Below are positions 52,484-60,900 of a DNA stretch of 64,000 nucleotides, piece by piece. Origin of the DNA: Amoebophrya sp. A120 (lineage: Eukaryota > Sar > Dinophyceae > Syndiniales > Amoebophryaceae); contig CAJINV010000010.1 in the NCBI GenBank assembly GCA_905178155.1, positions 3,492,587 through 3,556,586 of the forward strand. The letters are read 5' to 3'. The notes under the pieces are model-generated. The model was not told the origin of the DNA. It saw only the letters and a list, made by a program, of their open reading frames with translations, and did no database searches. A program made the position numbers and the translations under genes. Positions within the stretch are counted from its first letter, which is position 1, and every line of letters begins with the position of its first letter.

Positions 52484-53051
52484 AAACGTTTCCGTGGGGG
52501 ACGTCCTTCAAAAACACGGGAGTGGAAAGGATCTTCAGGGTAGTACTTTAAACCAAAAAAAATGATCATCTCTTCATTTTCTCTTCAGCATTCTTTCGGA
52601 AACATCCATGTGAGCCCTCGAGGAAGCTGCACCGGGGGGGTCGGCCCCTCTACGTCTTCGTTGTATTCGTGTTGTTGATGTTCCGAGCTATTAAAATGAC
52701 TACATTTTTGTTCCGAAAAATCATGGGAGAGCTAGTGGTCGTTGCACCAACTGGTGGGTTTTCACCCTGTACCTCCTTCTCAGCATGTACTACCGCAGGG
52801 AAAAATAAAATGGAAAAATTCACTCACCAGAGCGCTTCCACCTGCACGTGCACTACGTCTAGGTGGTCTACGCGCTGTATAACTTGAACATAAACATAGA
52901 CTTTCCACGATCATCTTACACCTTTCAAGGACAAAAATACGGTAAAATCTAAATTTCTTCATACACTGGTACTACTAGCGGTCATAGAAAATGAATAGCT
53001 AGTATCTGCTCGAATCTTTTTGAATGAAGGCCTACGATAGCCTAGACCGCC

Positions 53052-54136
53052 TCATGGTGTCGGTGCTTCAGGCAGACGTCGGGCGGTCCCGCTGAAGAAG
53101 GGGTCTCTGCTGGTGGCGGCAATCTGTTTCTGACGTTCCGCGGCCTTGTGCAGGCGCTGCAGCGAATCCACTTCCCGTGCAAATCCCTCTCTAGTCCTGA
53201 GCACATCGTCTTGCAAGATCTGTCTGTCCAGTACAGCCAGGCGTTGACGTAAGCCCTGTGTGAACGCGCCGCTGGGTTGAGCACAGGCCGCAGCACCCAT
53301 GAGCACGACAGTGCCGGTTGCTCCAATGATGTGTGAACACAGGTTATGAATTTTTGCGAACATCCAGCATCTGAGTCCAGAAACTAACTTGTCATGCCAG
53401 TCTGCGAGAAGTCAGTGACGGGCACTGCATCGGAAAAATACGGACAGACTTTTGCTCTGCGTATATTATTCCACAGGGCATCAACATGCCTTTTTGCGAG
53501 GCGGGCGCGGGGATCTAGATCTTTTCGCAGCAGTAAGTACCCATGCATGAGAGTGCTTGGAGTAAACATGATCCTCCCAAACAAGCAAAACAAATCTTGC
53601 GAAATAAATCTTTTCTAGACCCAGACAGATTTTCGCACCGGAGGATACAGATCCGCTTGTCCTGCCTGCAGTTGCCGTGCGGAGGAAGCCACCAAGGCAG
53701 TCCCTGCCGTACCAGCCGCAACGCAGCAGCTCTGGACCATGTCGAGGGTTTGCTGGATTTTTTCCCGCTCTCTGTCAAGCAAAGCCCTCTCCTCCGGGTG
53801 GAACGGCTGGGCGCCGACGCCCCCTACAGACTCGTTTATGGCTTCTTTAGCCCGCTGCAGCGCACGATATTGGTCAGGGCGTGAGCCTCCGACGAGCGGA
53901 CGCTCCGCAGCTGGAGCTTCCGCCCGCCGCTGCCGCTGCTGCGCGTCCCGCCGCGCACTAGCACGGGCAGCGCGAGCAACCCCACCGTTATTTGCATTCC
54001 GGGGTGTAGCAGCGGGAGTTGCACCTCCGGCAGCGTGCAACCGTACCGCAGACGCAGGCTTGAAGAAAGCCAGGTGCAGCTGCCCCAACGCCACGAGGCG
54101 GACGGACAGGTTCAAAAGACGCGACATTTTGATCAC
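53052..54136 (-). CDS. Putative secreted/membrane protein, local family member 3
   Basis: Two exons, 53648-54136 and 53052-53344; about 260 residues. The N-terminus (MSRLLNLSVRLVALGQLHLA, preceded by MIK) is a signal peptide or anchor. An Ala/Arg/Asn-rich low-complexity region follows, then a helical Glu/Arg/Lys stretch (PFHPEERALLDREREKIQQT). A small-residue hydrophobic region (VAAGTAGTALVASSARQ) comes next, and after the intron a second one (IIGATGTVVLMGAAACA). It finishes with a long amphipathic helix (LQRLHKAAERQKQIAATSRD) and the tail ARRLPEAPTP. No known domain. The genomic block with this gene and ~600 bp of 5' flank is duplicated at 48.7-49.7 kb. Confidence 0.7.
53345..53647. mobile_element. 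Old introner, family A-derived
   Basis: Diverged A arms (ATCTGAGTCCAGAAACTAAC and CTAGACCCAGACAGATTTTC). Target repeat ACAG-like. Removal joins QAGQADL-CSHIIGATG. Confidence 0.72.
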
Positions 54137-55388
54137 CAGTCTCGACGATTTTGCAGTACTTATACTTACTAGACGGGGGTATAATGTTGATAACAGAATA
54201 GTACTTTTTGAGTTGGAGTTTTAGCAACGCAGGAGAAGTAGCTCAAGTACAAGAACAATTCGCTATATCACGACAGTATGTAGTTGCAGGGGGTTCTTGC
54301 GGCGGGGTTGTATACCTACGCGATAAGCAAGAAGAGCTGTGATGCTGAAAGGAGCCTAGAAGAAATATTACAACTCGGCGCTATATGAAGATGTAACTAA
54401 GTGGGGGAAATACACTAGTTTGTGTTTCTACTTTGTGGGTTGGTACTGATCAATCACTTCCGTGGTCGTTTAGTTGCAAGTGGAAGTTTTTACAATCGTA
54501 CAACTACTTCAGCGAAGAAGTTGATGTTCGAAAAAAAGGCTTATTTGCGATTGGTAGTAGAATGGCTTTTGATGAAATTCTAGTTTTCAAAAAAGCTGTT
54601 TGCGACACCAGAGTGGTCTTCACGGTACTAGTAGTTGCAATCAGATTCTTTGTGGCTCAGGCTTTGATTATTTGTGTAGGGGAAATATCTACTTCACGAC
54701 GGACTAGGTGGTATAAAAGACACCCTAGGTGATGTAAAATAATCAGGGAACTGATATGTCGTAGCGAGGGAACAAGAATTTCTACCAGCATTTTATTCTA
54801 CACATGTACACTTTCCTCACCGACTTTTTTTACACGGTCCTCGTCTTTTCTCCTCAAGCCGATTTTCTTGACCAATGTAGTCCATGGCTCCTGCTGCGTG
54901 GTACTTACTAATACTTCACTCTATGCAGGAGAACGAGCTGCCAGGTAATATTTCGACTAGAAGTCACAGAGGCTTTCACAATTTCTTGAGGATCGTGGAA
55001 ACAAGGTCGACTTTTCCAAACCAAGGATCGCAATCGTGCAACCGAAAATTATCCTGAAAGACCACAAGAACAACTCGGAGCCTTTTTATTACCGACTTTA
55101 TTATTTCGAGATCTGCTCCGTGTTGTTGATCATTTTTTTCCATGCAATATAAACACAGCGAACAGTAGAACAAGATCAACAGCCGTGGACACTTCTGTTG
55201 AACGCAGCTATCAATCTTCTGTAGAACTAGTAGCGCAGAAGAATTCGATTAGCACATTGCACCGCCATGTGAGCAGGGCCTGCTGCTTCTTGTTCTTGCC
55301 TGCTCGTGTAGACTACAACTACATGGCTATGGTACTAGTAAGCTCTGTCCCTTGCCACCCAAGAGGTTGGTATTGGTTTGGATCATGC
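54137..55388. other. Intergenic spacer with shared 5'-flank block
   Basis: 54536-54745 repeats 49505-49690 (about 180 bp), ending in CTAGGTGGTATAAAA, a TATA-like element seen in both copies. 55208-55313 repeats 45493-45602. Confidence 0.65.
54536..54745. promoter_or_regulatory. Conserved 5'-flank block (possible regulatory region)
   Basis: Lies 400-600 bp upstream of the 53052-54136 gene. Equivalent sequence sits upstream of the truncated paralogue (49505-49690), and its first part upstream of the 46545-48162 gene (48505-48560). Conservation may reflect duplication alone; a promoter role is inference. Confidence 0.4.
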
Positions 55389-56942
55389 CTATGCTGGTAT
55401 TGGTCGCACTCCGGTGTAAATCGTGTATTTCGACGCGGCAAACTTCACGTCTCCGTTATTGACATTGAGAGGAGGAACGTCCTTGGGCGAGCCCGTCTCT
55501 TTCAGCCTAGCTACTCGCTTACGAGCTTCTCCCGCTTTCTCCTGCGCGCGCGTTTCCTCTTCCGGACTCTCGAAGGCCTCCTCCGTGCGGAGATCGATTG
55601 TGATTTTAATCAGGCTCCTCCCCGTGGGGTCCTTCGAAACCAGCTGCCGGTCGTCATAGAAGAAAATGTCCAGGGTATGAGTCAAGAGCGGCCCCCGGAA
55701 CGCACGAAGGCGGAGCTTGGTTGTGCGACATTGAAAACGAGTGATCCGCCGAAATGGTCCACCTCTTTCCTGGTCATCTTCCGCAGTCGCCGCCCTTTCT
55801 TCCGCGTCTTCAAGAAAGTAGTCGGCACTGATACCCCAGACTGCTTCGGTGTCGAGGTAGCCCATAGCTGGAAAAGCGTTCGTCGGTACGGTCTGCTGCA
55901 GGTAGTCCACCGTATCTTTTTGCTTTCCCTCCAGTTTCCGATGGATGCTGTTTTGCCCTGCCTTTTTTCTGCTCTCGACAATTCGCGCCCAGAGTGTTGT
56001 TGGTTGCGACGGGCAAATTGACGGCTTCCGCGTACGCCCTCCATATAAAGCGAGAAGATCAGCGTCTTCGAAGAATTCCATTGGCCCGATTTGCGTTTGG
56101 GCCTCGTCGCGATTGATGTGCTTTTTGACCGCTCTGTACACGTCCCAATGCGTGACATCCTCCACTGCGTCGCCCCCGTCCAAACGCGCACGCAGCAACG
56201 GCTCCAGCCAAGATGCCGCTGGGGGAAGGGAATCCCACGCAGCGAGTTGAGGGTCCTGAGCCTCGGAGGCTGATACTCGTGCCTCGGCTTCGGCCAGTGC
56301 GACAAAAAAGGCATTGGAATGGGCCCGTAGGCTTGATGTGTCTATTGAGCCCCGACGGGCTGCCAAAACCGCCGGTAGAAGGACTCCGGGCTTGTACTCA
56401 AATCCTCGCTCGTACCGAACTGGATCTTCCCCTATCTGCTTGTCAACCCGCACGGGACCACCCGTCAAGTGTGCGGCAATGTTGTCCATGATCGGCCTCT
56501 TTTTGGGTAGCCCGAGTCCCCCCATCTGCGGCATAAAGATATCGAGCGTTTTCGCGAGCTTGTCAGTCGGGCTCCTGGGCAGTTTTGACAAGCGGTCAAA
56601 CGCGAGCAAGACCGCCGGCAGCTTGTAATCGGGCGATTCCGGCGCGGGGGCAACCGCATTCTCGCTGCCAGCACCACCGTCTCCGTGACCAGCAGGGGCT
56701 GCGCCACCAGGCGGATCATCGCCTGCATCACCATGTTGGCCACCGCCTGCGCCAGCACGACCACGACGCCTGCCACGACCGGGACGTTCGCTCAACACGC
56801 GACGTCGCTCTAGAAGAACCTTCAGCAAAACCGCAGCGACCCGGGCTTTGTCGTCAAAATGAACGACCACGCCCCCGGCTAAGAGGAGCCTTCCGCAAAG
56901 TTTCGCGAAAATTTTGGACATGATAGATTCAACAGTGGTCAA
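55389..56942 (-). CDS. Intronless 517-residue hypothetical protein with signal-like N-terminus
   Basis: One uninterrupted frame from 56942; the second Met (MSKIFAKLCGRLLLAGGVVV) gives a hydrophobic N-terminus that could be a signal peptide. Residues ~55-100 are Arg/Gly/Ala/Asp-rich low complexity. The remainder looks globular with balanced composition (KTLDIFMPQMGGLGLPKKRP; DVYRAVKKHINRDEAQTQIG; AMGYLDTEAVWGISADYFLE; THTLDIFFYDDRQLVSKDPT). The C-terminus has a Lys/Glu/Arg helix and ends KYTIYTGVRPIPA. No family recognised. It is the only long gene here without any introner or intron, which suggests recent arrival, retrocopying or selection against insertion. Confidence 0.75.
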   Translation of the reverse strand: MTTVESIMSKIFAKLCGRLLLAGGVVVHFDDKARVAAVLLKVLLERRRVLSERPGRGRRRGRAGAGGGQHGDAGDDPPGGAAPAGHGDGGAGSENAVAPAPESPDYKLPAVLLAFDRLSKLPRSPTDKLAKTLDIFMPQMGGLGLPKKRPIMDNIAAHLTGGPVRVDKQIGEDPVRYERGFEYKPGVLLPAVLAARRGSIDTSSLRAHSNAFFVALAEAEARVSASEAQDPQLAAWDSLPPAASWLEPLLRARLDGGDAVEDVTHWDVYRAVKKHINRDEAQTQIGPMEFFEDADLLALYGGRTRKPSICPSQPTTLWARIVESRKKAGQNSIHRKLEGKQKDTVDYLQQTVPTNAFPAMGYLDTEAVWGISADYFLEDAEERAATAEDDQERGGPFRRITRFQCRTTKLRLRAFRGPLLTHTLDIFFYDDRQLVSKDPTGRSLIKITIDLRTEEAFESPEEETRAQEKAGEARKRVARLKETGSPKDVPPLNVNNGDVKFAASKYTIYTGVRPIPA

Positions 56943-57996
56943 AAGGTAACTTAAAATTTGTTTTTTCTGTCTACTTTATTCACTTTTCGATTTGCACTTG
57001 ATGAAGTAGAGACGTTTCGAAACAAATCTCGATATGTGCGAACTGTCGATACTGTTGATGAAGCGAGCTAGTTTGTGTTAGTTTGTAGTTCTTTTGGAAA
57101 TTATCCTCGTGTTCTTTTTTTGTTCACTGAACGGCGCAAGTAGAAGAGAGTAATTGTTTTTAATGAAGTACTTGTGGCCTGCTTCGTTTTTACATGATCG
57201 AGAGGATCTTCATTCTCTGTGAAAGTGATTACAGTGGTGGACCTAGTTCTTCTCGGGGAAAACGCGCAAACGTGTTGCGGTTGCGCGACACGTAAAAATC
57301 CGACCGATCGACAGTTCTGCTCAAGGGATCTGTTTTTCTAAATTTCTTCTTCGTTCTTCCAGGGATCTCGACATAATAATTTTACATCATCGAAGTAGAT
57401 CCTCGCGAGCAGATGATCTCTTGCAAAAAATTATTTCCACGTCTTTGCTAGAGTCGTATTAAGTACTTTTTTTTTTTTAAGATGTAAGTACATAGAGTCG
57501 TATTAAGTACTCTCAGTTATTGCTCCTCCGCGGGAATCGAATGGCACGTCTTAGACGTGGTTCTACTTCTGCAACATTCTGCAAGATTCTTCTCCATTTT
57601 CTCTACAGTCTTTCCGAAACATCCATGTCCGCCCGCCAAGGAGCCGCGCCGGGGCTTCCCCTCGACGCAAATGAAGAACCTAAGTTGAAGATCACCTTCT
57701 TCTTCAGTGCTACAATTTGCTAAATTTTGGCTTTTGTTTCATCATGCTGGCCTGAACGGCCGCTGGCAAATCCTCCGACTGCAAGTATGGCGGAGGAAAA
57801 GTAGAAACCTGCGGATCAGATGTTTACTCTGTGAGATGAAATTAGAGGTCGTAGTTCCTGCTGTTGACCACTTCATTTTAATTTTGCAGAAGAGTAAAAA
57901 TCGTAGATGATGAAGATGCCGCACTGTTGACATAATCACAATTACCATATAAACCTTTTTCTGCAAAATGCAAAAGTACTATTTAGTACTTTTACT
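56943..57996. other. Intergenic spacer with duplicated blocks
   Basis: 57310-57424 repeats 49930-50020 and 57585-57662 repeats 52572-52650. No supported gene. Confidence 0.6.
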
Positions 57997-60900
57997 TTAA
58001 TATCGCATGACAAACGCTCTTGCTTTGACATATTCTTCGCTTCTATTCCACATCAACAGCTGCATCAAATTTTTCTTCTCACAGAAGCATGACCACCTCC
58101 GAGGTCCAGCCAGAAGGTGAAAAAAGTAATTGTGTCTCCTCATGGATAGCAGCAGCGAGCCGTTCAGCGTTCTCACGTATTCCAGGCCTGCTTCTTGGCT
58201 GTGGTCGGCAGAAAACAGCAGGGTCTTCTTGGTCCCCACGATGGCCACAGGGGCGAGCGACGCGATTTCCAAGGCGCAATTGTGGGCAATTTGCTCCAAT
58301 TTTTCCCGTATCAAATGTAAAAATTTCTGGGTCTGGAAGATTGACATGCTAGTCTGGCATGACTCTGCACTCTGTATTGCGCGGCCACCAAGAGGTCCTC
58401 TTGCCTATCATGCAAAAGCGCAGTTTCTCATGCGAAACACGCATCACAGAAGCACGAAAAAACTTGTCATGCTTGGCGGCGCATTAAAGAGCACTTATTG
58501 TTCACGGACTTGCATCACAAGTTTCCAGACCCAGACATTTTTACATTTGATATCCCGATCCGTGTTGCTGCAGTTGAAAGACTGGGAAAAACCGTATGGA
58601 AGCGTCAGGTTTGAAATCGACAAAGTTGAAATAGTTTGTCATGCATAAAATGCAACCCACAAAATGCCTGTCTTGCAGAGTAGGCAAGGGAGGCAGATTG
58701 TAAGCCTGTTGAGGGGTAGAAATAGAGCTGCTGAAGTAGCATGACAAAAGGCGTCTTCCTTACCGAAACAGCATCACAAACTGGATTTTGGCTCTACCCA
58801 AATTTGTCATGCGCCACTTGGAGACTGGGTTACAACTGGTATCCGTTTTATGCATGACAAACTATTTCAACTTTGTCGATTTCAAACCTGACACATCCAT
58901 AAACCGAGCTGGTGGCGTATAACATGCTAAGGTGGAGCTACAATTTCATCAAACGTTTACAATAAAGTCGGGACTTTGTCTTGCATGAATAAAAGCATGA
59001 GGAGTACCTATACAGAGCCTTGCGCTTTTCGCAATACAAATTTCGCAAGATTTTGAGGTGGTTTTGGAGGTCGTGCCCCGGAACTTGTCATGCGTATTTA
59101 TTTTCCTGCGACGAGAGTAGGTCAGGTCACATGACGCACTTTTTGCATCACAAGAAGTAGAAGTCTACGTTTTTATTCTTCTTGTCACGCTCGACGAGAT
59201 TGTAGTAACACCTGAGCAGGTGATATGCTCCGCGGTCTCACCGGTGAAATCGCGCCCGGTGTAGAGAAGCTTTGGTATGCGCAGGAAATATTTTTTCAAC
59301 ATCTCCCCCTTCCTAGATGCAAACTCGAACTTCTACATTTGCCCTGCGCGATCATCACGATTGCAGTGGTGGAATGGCATGATAATGATTGCATACGCAA
59401 AGTTATATGAAAATGCATGCTACCTGATGTTCATGTTGTTGAAGCCGGTTCAAGAACACGAGTTTCATTTCTTCTTCTGGTCAGAAAAAAATGTTGACAA
59501 TCCCCATTCGATAGCAGTCAAGAGCGACGTATTTCCTGTGCAAAGCCGAGGCATCCGTTGAAGAGCACCTGATGTGTTGTTCGTTGTAGAAGTGTCTGTG
59601 GGGGCCTTGTTCTTCTTACTCGCTTTTGAGATAACTTTAAGGAATTTCCTACGTTTGATATTCCAGCCGATCGTCGATCAGATGCTCCCGGGACACCTTG
59701 TTTTCGGACCGAAGCGTCCGCTTGAAATCAGCACTGCCGCGGTCCTATGCAGAAGTGTAAATATGTCTACCAGGTCTGGAAGGATGTTGGAACTTGTAAT
59801 GCTATCTGCGGAATCTAAAAATATCTGTGTTCTTGCATGAGCAGCAAGAGGAGTCCAGTTCTTTGCACGCGGAGAGGGCAACATTTCTCATGCGTGATAA
59901 GCATCAAGAGCAGGCCCTCAAAAAATCTGTTATGCTAGGACCTGCACCACAGACCTCACGGGTCATGCAAAATGTGCATGACAAAACCCGACTCTTCCAG
60001 GCATCCAGGGATATTTGCATTTGATAGGTCCTGTCGGAGCTAAAACGCATTCATACCGGGGAGGCGACGGAGCTGGGCGCGGCAGATCGCCTCTGGAACC
60101 GGGCTATCCTGTGCAAAAGTATCGTACTCGTATTGCAATCATGCATTACAAATCATCTTGTCAAAGCAAATCAGCATCACAAATCTTATTTTTCATGCTG
60201 GGGAAATTTGTAATGCATTTTATGCATTTATACGAGTGCGATACTTTTGCAATGCATACGGGCGCTCCTGATGCACCGGCTGCGAGTATCCTCGGTAAAA
60301 ACGGGCTTAGTCAAGACGAGCACAATTTTGGAAGACAAGAAATCCAGGGCTTTATTTGGGACTCACGCATGACAAGTTCTTTGGGTATAAGTATGCAGTG
60401 TAGTCGTGCCTTCTAGAAGCGAAGTACTCCAGACGCGTCACAAATCCGCTGAGTGATCCTGATTAGCGCATGGCAGATTCTTGACCCTCCCGAACACTGC
60501 TGGAAAATGCCTCCCGCTTTCACGGAAGGCCGCATAAGAACACGTCGCGAGCATGCAAATTTGCATGACAAGTCTGGGGCAGGGACGTTTTTACTCAGGA
60601 TTGAGAGACGAGAAGTGGAAGGCTCGGGAGGGAAAAGGAATTTCGGGAAAGAATTTCAGAGATTTTGAAATCACCATTGCCCGCATTTTATGCATTGCAA
60701 ATGTCGAAGATCTGGGTCGGGAGGAATACTAAGAAAATTGTTGTCATGCGTGTTCCACTTCCTCTTCCAGAACAGGAGTCACTACACATCAAAAATCGTA
60801 TGCATTGACGCGGCGCAAAAGTTGCCCGCATTGATTTCTTGGGCCTTGTTCTGTGGGGGCCTTGTTCTTCTTACTCGCTTTTGAGATCGCACGAGCTGGC

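Larger units (their letters stand above)
49231..53051. other. Repeat-mosaic spacer
   Basis: No gene I can support; ORFs such as minus 50133-50567 and 51175-51621 run through duplicated blocks. Blocks: 49505-49690 with 54536-54745; 49930-50020 with 57310-57424; 50082-50290 with 45241-45405; 52572-52650 with 57585-57662; a ~44-bp block at 50331, 51352 and 52439. A one-armed family E-like fragment lies at 49338-49500. Confidence 0.65.
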
